NCBI GenBank assembly: GCA_021812745.1
Contig: JAKAMS010000221.1
Coordinates: 1 to 5,026 of the forward strand
Direction: 5' to 3'
Length of the DNA: 5,026 bases
From: Bacteroidota bacterium
GTDB taxonomy: Bacteria > Bacteroidota > Ignavibacteria > Ignavibacteriales > Melioribacteraceae
Shown here in pieces: positions 1-5,026 of the stretch. The notes under the pieces are model-generated. The model worked only from the letters and a program-made list of their open reading frames with translations. It ran no database searches and was not told the origin of the DNA. The number at the start of each line of letters is the position of its first letter. The first letter of the stretch is position 1. A program made the position numbers and the translations under genes.

Positions 1-385
1 ATTTGTCTTTCGAAATCTGGGCTTCGAAAGTAATCTTTCCTTTTGCATCAACAATTTTTGCGGCTTCTGTGATTGTCCATCCTTTGTGGTTCTTTGCTAC
101 AAATTCATCAACACCTTTAGGCAGTTCCGATTTTGCAATGTCTATTTCTGTTTCTTTTAAGTTGCCTTGCTCATCAATTACTAAAGAAGTTGCTTTGCCT
201 TCAAATTTGAATTCAGCTTCATATTCGGACTTTCCTTCTTTGCCCCATTTAACTTCTTTAACGGCAGGATAAAGTTTAGCAAATGTTGCTTTAGCTTTTT
301 CCGATACTTTTACTTCTTTTTTATTCTGCGCTGAAGTAGTAATAACTAAAGCGAAAACGACTAACAACAAAATTGATTTTTTCAT
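1..385 (-). CDS. PepSY-like secreted protein, 3' end cut by the window edge
   Basis: The visible part is 128 codons, beginning MKKSILLLVVFALVITTSAQ. That is a clear Sec signal peptide: two lysines, a hydrophobic core at about residues 4-14, and a probable signal peptidase I site after TTSA or TSAQ. The mature part is rich in Lys and Glu. It has the alternating pattern of small periplasmic PepSY-like (DUF2874-type) proteins: a helix with AFAKLYP-like spacing (ATFAKLYPAVKEVKW), a strand EYEAEFKFEGK, then SLVIDEQGNLKETE, and a second copy-like block beginning VDEFVAKNHKGWTITEAAKI and KITFEAQI. The two half-repeats (helix, W, then a charged beta strand) are characteristic of the fold. The start is supported by a strong ribosome site, AAAGGAG at 394-400, 8 nt before the ATG. 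The gene is probably monocistronic or first in its operon, since its upstream region carries its own putative control elements. Such proteins are thought to bind or inhibit periplasmic partners, but no precise role is known. The stop codon lies left of the window. Confidence 0.85.
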   Translation of the reverse strand, partial: MKKSILLLVVFALVITTSAQNKKEVKVSEKAKATFAKLYPAVKEVKWGKEGKSEYEAEFKFEGKATSLVIDEQGNLKETEIDIAKSELPKGVDEFVAKNHKGWTITEAAKIVDAKGKITFEAQISKDK

Positions 386-393
386 AACGGTTA

Positions 394-400
394 CTCCTTT
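394..400 (-). promoter_or_regulatory. Shine-Dalgarno site of the PepSY-like gene
   Basis: On the minus strand this reads AAAGGAG, with 8 nt between it and the ATG at 385-383. It is the strongest ribosome-binding site in the window and fixes the start of the gene. It lies one base from the inner edge of the palindrome at 402-428. Confidence 0.75.
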
Positions 401-401
401 G

Positions 402-428
402 TTTTTAAGTTCAATACTAACTTAAAAA
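402..428. repeat. Perfect 10-bp inverted repeat with 7-bp spacer upstream of the PepSY-like gene
   Basis: The plus strand reads TTTTTAAGTT, then a 7-base spacer (CAATACT), then AACTTAAAAA. The arms at 402-411 and 419-428 are exact reverse complements. The arms contain one G/C pair each, so an RNA stem would be weak. It could be an operator around the putative -10 element that fills its spacer, or a weak AT hairpin behind the DUF1003 gene. It does not look like a classical intrinsic terminator, because the stem lacks a GC core. The symmetry is observed; the function is inference. Confidence 0.55.
412..419 (-). promoter_or_regulatory. Possible -10 element for the PepSY-like gene
   Basis: The minus strand reads TAGTATTG. 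This matches five of the six fixed bases of the Bacteroidetes-type -7 motif TAnnTTTG, and its TAGTAT part matches four of six bases of the sigma-70 -10 motif. There is no good -35 box at the usual distance. Instead the paired direct repeats at 432-451 occupy that position, as in activator-dependent promoters. A transcription start near 405 would leave a leader of about 20 nt that includes the ribosome site. This is tentative, since AT-rich DNA gives such matches by chance. Confidence 0.3.
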
Positions 429-431
429 ATG

Positions 432-451
432 ATTCTGGAGAAATTCTGGAG
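432..451 (-). promoter_or_regulatory. Tandem 9-bp direct repeat, candidate response-regulator box
   Basis: The plus strand carries ATTCTGGAG at 432-440 and again at 443-451, so the start-to-start distance is 11 bp, about one helical turn. On the minus strand this is two CTCCAGAAT units separated by TT. Paired direct repeats with 11-bp period directly upstream of a -10 element are the usual arrangement for OmpR/PhoB-type response regulators. The proximal unit ends 12 bp from the putative -10 element of the PepSY-like gene. The repeat is seen directly; the binding protein is inferred and no regulator gene is in the window. Confidence 0.45.
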
Positions 452-460
452 TAAGCACAA

Positions 461-856
461 TTATTTCCTTTCAAGAATTTCTTTTAACATTGCCTTTAAT
501 TCAATCAGTTCTTCTTTTATCTCGGCTATTTCTTTTTCAGCTTTAAGATTAACCTCAAAATCAGTTTCAGCACGAATTTCAGCATGTTTGGATTGAAGAT
601 TTTGTCCTACCATAATTAAAGGCATCAAGAATATTTGAATCATATTAGAAATGAATAGCCAAAGAACAAAAGCCGGATATGGATCGAAACGTATAAATGA
701 TGGTGCAAACATATTCCAGCAAAGCCATATTACAGTCCAAAAAAATATAATAGCAAAAAATCCGATTGTACCGACTTTATCGGTTATCCAGATAGCAAAT
801 TTTTCTGAATCTTTGAGAACTTCTTTATAAATATGGTTTGCATTTCTAATATTCAT
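461..856 (-). CDS. DUF1003 family small membrane protein
   Basis: This 131-residue protein has the DUF1003 signature. Two membrane segments lie at about residues 28-50 and 62-84. Between them is the family motif FDPYP (57-61), followed by PLIMVGQNLQ (79-88; the family usual is P-I-I-M-x-S-Q-N-R-Q), and then R95-AETDFEVNLKAEKEI. The C-terminal 30 residues are a charged amphipathic helix (EIAEIKEELIELKAMLKEIL), probably a coiled coil on the cytoplasmic side. Length is near the lower end of the family. The ATG at 856 is preceded by GAGG at 865-868 with an 8-nt spacer, and that ribosome site lies just beyond the stop codon of the DedA gene. The 13-bp gap makes co-transcription with DedA very likely. 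The biochemical function of DUF1003 proteins is not established; I infer only an inner-membrane, probably oligomeric, protein. One deviation: the family R in QNRQ is L here (QNLQ). Confidence 0.9.
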   Translation of the reverse strand: MNIRNANHIYKEVLKDSEKFAIWITDKVGTIGFFAIIFFWTVIWLCWNMFAPSFIRFDPYPAFVLWLFISNMIQIFLMPLIMVGQNLQSKHAEIRAETDFEVNLKAEKEIAEIKEELIELKAMLKEILERK

Positions 857-869
857 TTTTGCATCCTCA

Positions 870-1502
870 TTATTTTTTTATTAATGATGAATAAATCTTC
901 TTAAAGATAAAAAACACTGTAATTAGTAAAATTAGTATAACCAATACTAACAGTATATGATTATGAATCTGCTTAAGAAAAATATCCCATTCTTTACCAA
1001 CATTGTATCCAAGAACGATAAACGTTACCGACCAGATAAGTCCTCCAGTATAAGCGAACAAAGCAAACTTGCTGTATTTAGTATCGGCACTGCCGGCAAT
1101 AAGTGCGGTTAAATGTCTTACTCCAGGAATAAAATATCCAAACAAAAACAGCCATTCACCATAACCTTCAAACCACTTTTTTGTTTTTTGTATTCTTTCC
1201 TCATTAATATGAAAAAAACGACCGTGTTTGTGCAAAAAGTTTAATCCAAATTTACGACCGATAAAAAAACTGATTGATATTCCTGAAATGCTGCCCAGAT
1301 ATGCTGAAAATATAGTAGGAATAAGATAGAGATTGTTTTGTGAAATTAAATATCCTGCAAAGGTTAGAATAGTCTCATCGGGAATTGGAAACCCTAAAAT
1401 TCCCAAAGCCATCGAAATGAATAAAGCAAAATAGCCGTATTGCCCTATCAGATGTAAAATTGTTTCTGTAATGGCAAATCCCTTTTTATGATTATTCAAC
1501 AC
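870..1502 (-). CDS. DedA family membrane protein (SNARE-associated / VTT domain)
   Basis: This polytopic inner-membrane protein has 210 residues when read from the GTG at 1502. The DedA hallmarks are present: LGILGFPIPDETILTFAGYL (34-52, with the conserved acidic pair D42-E43), GRKFG at 82-86, FIPGVRHLTALIAG (124-137, with essential-type R129), GLIW and GYNVGKEW near 154-172, and a terminal hydrophobic helix at about 183-200 ending in a Lys-rich tail. Some DedA proteins (for example Bacillus UptA) translocate undecaprenyl phosphate across the membrane, while others are linked to proton-motive force and envelope stress. Which role applies here cannot be told. The arginine usual in the G-R-F-I-P motif is Tyr (FGYFIPGVR), which may be a subfamily trait. 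The start is doubtful. No ATG is available in frame, GTG 1502 and TTG 1499 lack a ribosome site, and a good site precedes an ATT codon at 1472-1470 that would give a family-like N-terminus (M)TETILHLIGQYGYF. This gene leads an operon with the DUF1003 gene. Confidence 0.92.
   Translation of the reverse strand: MLNNHKKGFAITETILHLIGQYGYFALFISMALGILGFPIPDETILTFAGYLISQNNLYLIPTIFSAYLGSISGISISFFIGRKFGLNFLHKHGRFFHINEERIQKTKKWFEGYGEWLFLFGYFIPGVRHLTALIAGSADTKYSKFALFAYTGGLIWSVTFIVLGYNVGKEWDIFLKQIHNHILLVLVILILLITVFFIFKKIYSSLIKK
1480..1487 (-). promoter_or_regulatory. Ribosome-binding site pointing to an ATT start for the DedA gene
   Basis: The minus strand reads AAAAAGGG, and 7 nt later comes ATT at 1472-1470, in frame with the DedA protein. 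This spacing is ideal, whereas the GTG at 1502 and TTG at 1499 have only pyrimidine-rich or AT sequence in front of them. Translation from the ATT would give (M)TETILHLIGQYGYF, which is where DedA proteins normally begin. AUU starts are known but rare (infC, pcnB). Confidence 0.5.
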
Positions 1503-1517
1503 ATAGGAAAATTGAAT
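1494..1517. repeat. Short inverted repeat between the divergent DedA and small-membrane-protein genes
   Basis: ATTCAA at 1494-1499 and TTGAAT at 1512-1517 are reverse complements separated by 12 bp, in the only space shared by the two divergent genes. If the DedA protein starts at the ATT codon, this lies wholly between the genes. It could be an operator acting on both, but 6-bp arms in AT-rich DNA are often coincidental. I could not identify a convincing promoter for either direction in this stretch. Confidence 0.25.
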
Positions 1518-1528
1518 GTAAAAATACT

Positions 1529-1532
1529 GGAG
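1529..1532 (+). promoter_or_regulatory. Shine-Dalgarno site of the small membrane protein
   Basis: GGAG lies 3 nt before the ATG at 1536 and 6 nt before a second, adjacent in-frame ATG at 1539. The spacing favours 1539. It also argues against a longer reading from 1488, whose first 16 residues would overlap the start region of the opposite-strand DedA gene. Confidence 0.6.
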
Positions 1533-1538
1533 AGAATG

Positions 1539-1838
1539 ATGCCTAGCAACAAATCAGCTCATATACTTTCAACACCTTCTAATTTATTAGGATTTTGTTT
1601 GTTGGTTCTTACTTCTATAAAAATATCAAGATACAGTCAATCAACTTTAATAGATGAGTCTAAGGGTGTTGCCTCAATTTTACTAATAGAAGCAAGTATT
1701 CTCTCTTCTCAGTCAATGAGATCTTACAAAGAAAAACAAAGCGAAAATTTTGAAAATATTGCAGATTTGATTTTCTTATCATCACTCATCATTATTTTTA
1801 CAATAACTTTTTTAGTCGCATTTCTAACCGTATTCTAA
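1539..1838 (+). CDS. Small integral membrane protein of unknown function
   Basis: The product is 99 residues starting MPSNKSAHILSTPSN, and is the only plus-strand gene here. Three hydrophobic stretches are visible: about 14-28 (NLLGFCLLVLTSIKI), 43-60 (GVASILLIEASILSS) and 77-97 (LIFLSSLIIIFTITFLVAF). Between the first two is a polar stretch with the acidic pair in TLIDES. Between the second and third is a charged loop (RSYKEKQSENFENIAD). I do not assign it to a named family. The layout resembles small hypothetical membrane proteins common in Bacteroidetes-like genomes, but that is recollection only. Reality of the gene is supported by a ribosome site at the right distance, an open frame that fits the gap between two minus-strand genes almost exactly, and a coherent membrane topology. 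It converges on the PAP2 gene with 20 bp between the stop codons and no terminator hairpin. Its 5' end faces the DedA gene, so co-regulation is possible. Confidence 0.75.
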   Translation: MPSNKSAHILSTPSNLLGFCLLVLTSIKISRYSQSTLIDESKGVASILLIEASILSSQSMRSYKEKQSENFENIADLIFLSSLIIIFTITFLVAFLTVF

Positions 1839-1858
1839 AATTGAAAAAAGAACAACTT

Positions 1859-2800
1859 TTAAAAATTGTAAGTAACTAAAACAGAATAATTACTATTAGA
1901 AATAGATGGCATAATAGAAATGTTTTTCTTGCTTAATACTTTTTCATCTTCAATCGCATATCTTTTTGAAACTATTTTCCCAAAAGAATAACCCATTGCT
2001 ATTCCAAGAGGTAGATCGCTATACCAATGCATATCGTGAGCAACAAGACTTATCCCCAACAAACCTAGAATCCCATACGAAACCGGCTTAAGCCATTTTA
2101 CTTCTGGATAATTTTCTGATATAACTGTTAAGAAAGCAGTTGCACTTGTAATATGCCCAGATGGAAAAGCATAATACTCCGGTTGTCTGTGTTGGTATTC
2201 TCCCAAATCCGGAAACAAATCCCAGTATCCTCCCGGTTTTGTATAAACAGCCGGGCTTTCTCTGCCGCTGATTCTTTTAAATAGTTGAACAAAAAGTCCT
2301 GAAGCAATAACAGCTTCTGCAGTTTGGAATGCTGTATTTTGTAAGCGTGTATCTTCAGTCAGATACCCAAATATTAAAGCCGCCCCTGAAAAACCGAGAT
2401 GCCATTTTGCATCTCCTGTTTCAACAAAAGTATGTGTAAATGAATTTAATGAGTTTGACCGATTAACTATTTTTTTTGTGCCTTCCCAAGATTTATGATC
2501 GTAGAATATTAACCCCGTAGTAACAGTTGATAATAATACGATTGGCACAATGCTCTCTTTGGAAAATATTGAACTCCCAAAATCTAAAAAATCCATTGGA
2601 ACATCTGTAATCACATGATAGAATCCGGGATAATTTCTTACTTCCGAATTGATTACAGATCTATGGTTTTGGAATGAATTAAGTTTTTCAGCTTTATTAA
2701 GTCCGAAAAGTAAATCCAATTCATTTTTTTCTTGCGCTGGTTGAGCAAATTTTATATACGGGAATGATAATACTACCAATAAAATTAATTTTATTTTCAT
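1859..2800 (-). CDS. PAP2 superfamily phosphatase, divergent active site
   Basis: The protein has 313 residues and a signal-like N-terminus (MKIKLILLVVLSFPYIKFAQ), an extracytoplasmic stretch to about residue 80, then several membrane helices (about 83-100, 136-147, 160-174, 213-228, 240-254). The three PAP2 motifs lie in order and at normal spacing: K175-RISGRE-S182-P183 (normally K-x6-R-P), P213-S-G-H216 (PSGH, intact), and S251-L252-x5-H258-x3-D262 (normally S-R-x5-H-x3-D). The histidine pair and aspartate that carry out and assist the phosphotransfer remain, but both phosphate-contacting arginines are replaced. Family members dephosphorylate lipid phosphates such as undecaprenyl pyrophosphate, phosphatidylglycerol phosphate or lipid A phosphates; the substrate here is unknown. 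After the last helix the chain ends in a strand-like NYSVLVTYNF. The gene follows the RND gene by 63 bp on the same strand with no visible terminator, so read-through is possible. An AAGGA abuts the ATG directly, too close for a normal ribosome site. Confidence 0.88.
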   Translation of the reverse strand: MKIKLILLVVLSFPYIKFAQPAQEKNELDLLFGLNKAEKLNSFQNHRSVINSEVRNYPGFYHVITDVPMDFLDFGSSIFSKESIVPIVLLSTVTTGLIFYDHKSWEGTKKIVNRSNSLNSFTHTFVETGDAKWHLGFSGAALIFGYLTEDTRLQNTAFQTAEAVIASGLFVQLFKRISGRESPAVYTKPGGYWDLFPDLGEYQHRQPEYYAFPSGHITSATAFLTVISENYPEVKWLKPVSYGILGLLGISLVAHDMHWYSDLPLGIAMGYSFGKIVSKRYAIEDEKVLSKKNISIMPSISNSNYSVLVTYNF

Positions 2801-2805
2801 TCCTT
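2801..2805 (-). promoter_or_regulatory. Misplaced Shine-Dalgarno-like AAGGA next to the PAP2 start
   Basis: The minus strand reads AAGGA immediately followed by the ATG at 2800-2798, with no spacer. A functional Shine-Dalgarno site needs several bases. The ATG is nevertheless retained as the start because it opens a good signal-like sequence (MKIKLILLVVL). Translation may not depend on a Shine-Dalgarno contact here, as is common in Bacteroidetes-type bacteria. Confidence 0.3.
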
Positions 2806-2863
2806 GTTCTTAATTATTCTTTAATCTTGTTTAACTCAGCAATCAATATGTAAAAGGGAAAAA

Positions 2864-5026
2864 TCATTCTTTAATTAATTTTAATATTGTCGGCAATACG
2901 ATTAAGAGGAGTGGCAGCGCTATGATAAATCCGCCTATAATAGCTATCGCCAGCGGTTGATGCATTTGAGCGCCGGTTCCAAGACCAAGAGCAAGTGGAA
3001 ACAAAGCCACAATTGCGCCAAGGGCAGTCATTAATTTCGGTCGTAACCTTGTAGAGATTGAATAAACTATCGCTTCATCTTTATTCATTTGATTGTTGCG
3101 CGCTTCACTAAACTGCAGATATGTAAAGATGGCGTTCTCGCCTATTATTCCCACAATCATAATCATTCCGGTATAACTGCCTACATTTAACGGCGTGCCC
3201 GTTATATAAAGAGCCAATACACTTCCAATAAGTCCAAGCACAGCTATAAAGATGATAGCCAAAGAAACTTTTATATTTCTGAATAAAAACAGAATTACAG
3301 TAAAGACTAATAAGACGGCGGAAAAAAGAATCATTAATAATTCCTTAAATGCCTGCTGCTGCTCTGCGTAAGCGCCACCGTAAATAATTTGGTAACCTTT
3401 GGGCAGAATTAATTTTTTCTGCAATGTATTTTGAATTTCTTTAAGCGCCGTACCTAAATCAATATTATTCAGACGAGCGGTAACCGCAACCATTTCTTTA
3501 AGATTTTCTCTATCAATTTCCGCAACGCCTTTTGTTACAACTACGTTTGCAAATTCATCAATTGGTTTAAGTTTTCCATCCGGCAGAAAAATAAAATTCT
3601 TCTTTAAATTATTAAACGATACTTGCCCCGGTGCTTCAAGCATTCTAATATCAACAAGCCGGTTCTTCTCCAGAATATTCCCTGCTACAACTCCTTCAAT
3701 TTTTGTCTGCATCTGAAATTGAAAATCGTTTGGCGTTAATCCGTATTGAGCAAGATTGGCAACTTTCGGTTCAAGATTGATAGAAGGACCTGCAATAGTA
3801 ATTCCGTTGAATACGTCTGCCATACCATTAATGTTGGAAATTATATTTGATACAGAGTCTGCAATCATTGTTAGTTTATTCGGGTCATCGCCGTAAATTT
3901 TTATTTCAACCGGTTGAACAGAAGCCATCAGATCACCGAGCATATCTCCAATCACCTGTCCAAAATCAATCCGCAGTGCAGGCAATATTGATTCTACTTT
4001 TGTTCTAATTTCGTTTGAAACTTCATCCGTAGTTTTGCTTCTCTTTTTCTTTAATTGGATCAAATAGTCGCCGCGGTTTGGTTCGGTAATAAAAAATCCC
4101 ATCTGCGTTCCGGTTCTTCTGGAAAAAGATTCAACTTCCGGAGTGTTCTGCAATACTTTATCAACTAGTTTCAGCATTTTATCTGTTGCTTCCAACGATG
4201 CTCCATTCGGACTTGTATAATCAAGAACAATAGAACCTTCATCCATATCCGGTAAAAATCCCGAAGGCAATGTTGGAATAATGAAATAAGCCGAGACAAT
4301 TAGAAGAAAAATAAATAGTGCCGAGATCCACGGTCTTTTAATGAAGAAGTAGATCCAATTTCTTTGTTTAATATTTTTAGAATTTTTGACTGTATGTTCT
4401 TCTTTTGAAAACAAAACATAAATTACAGGCAGACCAATCCAAGTAACAAAGAAAGAAGAGACAAGAGTTATAATCATTGTGTCTGTCATTACTTTGAAAT
4501 ACGCTCCGGCAACTCCTCCCATCAAAACAAATGGAAGAAAAATCACAATCGTGCTGAGCGACGAACCGACCATTGCAGGGAAAAGATATTTGACGGCTTT
4601 AGTCACAAGCGCATAACTGCTCTCTTCCGGATATTCTTCGTGCGTGCGGTGGATTTGTTCAACAACAACTATTGCGTCATCTATAATTAGTCCAATCGCC
4701 GCGGCAATCGCGCCAATTGTCATTATGTTAAATGTATAATTTAGCGCGTATAATATTATTAGAGTTAAACCCAGCGTTATTGGAATAGTAATAAGAATTA
4801 CAGAACTTGCTTTGAATGAACGCAAAAATATTATTGTTACAAAGATCGCTAGTAAAAGTCCGATCCATAAAACATCTTTTAAGCTGCTGATTGAATCGCT
4901 CACAAAATCCGCTTGATTGTAAAATGATTTTAACGATACTCCTTGCGGAAGAACGCTTTCTATTTCTTTGAGCTGATTCTGCACTCCGGTTGATACATCA
5001 ATTAGATTTGCATTTGGCTGTTTCAA
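2864..5026 (-). CDS. RND family efflux permease, N-terminal part cut by the window edge
   Basis: The visible 720 residues run to a TGA stop, and the frame is open to the right edge. Judged against AcrB-type proteins of about 1,020-1,050 residues, roughly 290 N-terminal residues (first helix and porter subdomains) lie outside. The first visible codon is TTG, not a true start. Order: end of the first periplasmic domain (1-50); helices 2-6 (about 53-206), including helix 4 with IGLIIDDAIVVVEQ, whose D116-D117 match the AcrB proton-relay pair; a cytoplasmic linker; helix 7 (233-252); LPSGFLPDMDEGSIVLDY (253-270), typical of CzcA/AcrB proteins; the second porter domain with FSRRTGTQMGFFITEPNRGD and a GDDPNKL/GLTPNDFQ region; then helices 8-12 (562-717). 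At the site of the AcrB helix-10 lysine there is E630 (GIIGENAIF). The porter sequence is nearer to CzcA-like pumps, while the DD pair is drug-pump-like, so the substrate (metal, drug or lipid) cannot be fixed. A fusion protein and outer-membrane factor are expected upstream. Confidence 0.95.
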   Translation of the reverse strand: MKQPNANLIDVSTGVQNQLKEIESVLPQGVSLKSFYNQADFVSDSISSLKDVLWIGLLLAIFVTIIFLRSFKASSVILITIPITLGLTLIILYALNYTFNIMTIGAIAAAIGLIIDDAIVVVEQIHRTHEEYPEESSYALVTKAVKYLFPAMVGSSLSTIVIFLPFVLMGGVAGAYFKVMTDTMIITLVSSFFVTWIGLPVIYVLFSKEEHTVKNSKNIKQRNWIYFFIKRPWISALFIFLLIVSAYFIIPTLPSGFLPDMDEGSIVLDYTSPNGASLEATDKMLKLVDKVLQNTPEVESFSRRTGTQMGFFITEPNRGDYLIQLKKKRSKTTDEVSNEIRTKVESILPALRIDFGQVIGDMLGDLMASVQPVEIKIYGDDPNKLTMIADSVSNIISNINGMADVFNGITIAGPSINLEPKVANLAQYGLTPNDFQFQMQTKIEGVVAGNILEKNRLVDIRMLEAPGQVSFNNLKKNFIFLPDGKLKPIDEFANVVVTKGVAEIDRENLKEMVAVTARLNNIDLGTALKEIQNTLQKKLILPKGYQIIYGGAYAEQQQAFKELLMILFSAVLLVFTVILFLFRNIKVSLAIIFIAVLGLIGSVLALYITGTPLNVGSYTGMIMIVGIIGENAIFTYLQFSEARNNQMNKDEAIVYSISTRLRPKLMTALGAIVALFPLALGLGTGAQMHQPLAIAIIGGFIIALPLLLIVLPTILKLIKE

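Noticed and set aside
3..272. 89-codon open frame on the plus strand
   Set aside because: It is antisense to the PepSY-like gene, which has a signal peptide, a strong ribosome site and family features. The plus-strand reading has a Ser/Phe-rich composition typical of an antisense shadow.
1488..1538. Longer N-terminus for the small plus-strand membrane protein
   Set aside because: The ATG at 1488 has no ribosome site and would overlap the opposite-strand DedA start. GGAG at 1529-1532 fits the ATG at 1539.
1839..1858. Possible bidirectional terminator between the convergent stop codons
   Set aside because: Only a 5-bp AT-rich stem (AAAAG / CTTTT at 1846-1860) can be drawn, with no GC core, so it is not supportable as a terminator.
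2806..2863. Promoter for the PAP2 gene in the 63-bp gap after the RND gene
   Set aside because: Several TTTACA- or TTGATT-like hexamers occur, but none pairs with a good -10 sequence at normal spacing. Read-through from the RND gene is as likely.
2816..2875. Direct repeat ATTCTTTAAT at 2816-2825 and 2866-2875, exactly 50 bp apart
   Set aside because: The unit is almost wholly A/T, one copy overlaps the end of the RND coding sequence, and a 10-bp match of this composition is expected by chance in such DNA.
1..5026. Defence system, CRISPR array, mobile element or novel multi-gene system
   Set aside because: I saw no repeat arrays, transposase, integrase, toxin-antitoxin pair or nuclease/helicase genes. 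All but one of the genes belong to recognisable envelope or efflux families.

Overview
The window is AT-rich, with long Lys/Ile/Asn-rich proteins. Its gene content (RND efflux pump, Sec-exported PepSY-like protein, signal-peptide-bearing PAP2 phosphatase) suggests a Gram-negative bacterium of the Bacteroidetes/Ignavibacteria/Chlorobi type. This is an impression from protein style and AT content, not a phylogenetic placement.

Layout. Five of the six genes lie on the minus strand, so they read from right to left. (1) 2864-5026: the C-terminal ~70% of an RND-family efflux permease, cut by the right edge. (2) 1859-2800: a PAP2-superfamily phosphatase, 63 bp downstream of the RND stop codon. (3) 1539-1838, the only plus-strand gene: a 99-residue membrane protein of unknown function, convergent with the PAP2 gene and divergent from the DedA gene. 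(4) 870-1502: a DedA-family membrane protein whose start is uncertain. (5) 461-856: a DUF1003 membrane protein, 13 bp behind the DedA gene and very likely in its operon. (6) 1-385: a secreted PepSY-like protein, cut by the left edge, with a structured upstream region at 386-460. Genes fill almost the whole window and no gap exceeds about 75 bp. I saw no tRNA, rRNA, CRISPR array, insertion sequence or convincing rho-independent terminator.

How the genes may work together. The theme is the cell envelope. DedA proteins include undecaprenyl-phosphate translocases, and PAP2 enzymes include undecaprenyl-pyrophosphate and other lipid-phosphate phosphatases, so their proximity fits lipid-carrier or phospholipid housekeeping. 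The two genes are not in one operon, so this is inference. The RND pump would work with a membrane-fusion protein and an outer-membrane channel, probably encoded beyond the right edge.

Points worth a second look: a 9-bp direct repeat at 11-bp period plus a perfect 10-bp palindrome in front of the PepSY-like gene; a possible AUU start codon for the DedA gene; and a PAP2 protein that lacks both canonical phosphate-binding arginines. I found nothing that can honestly be called a new system. The region is mostly ordinary housekeeping and efflux genes, with a few anomalies.
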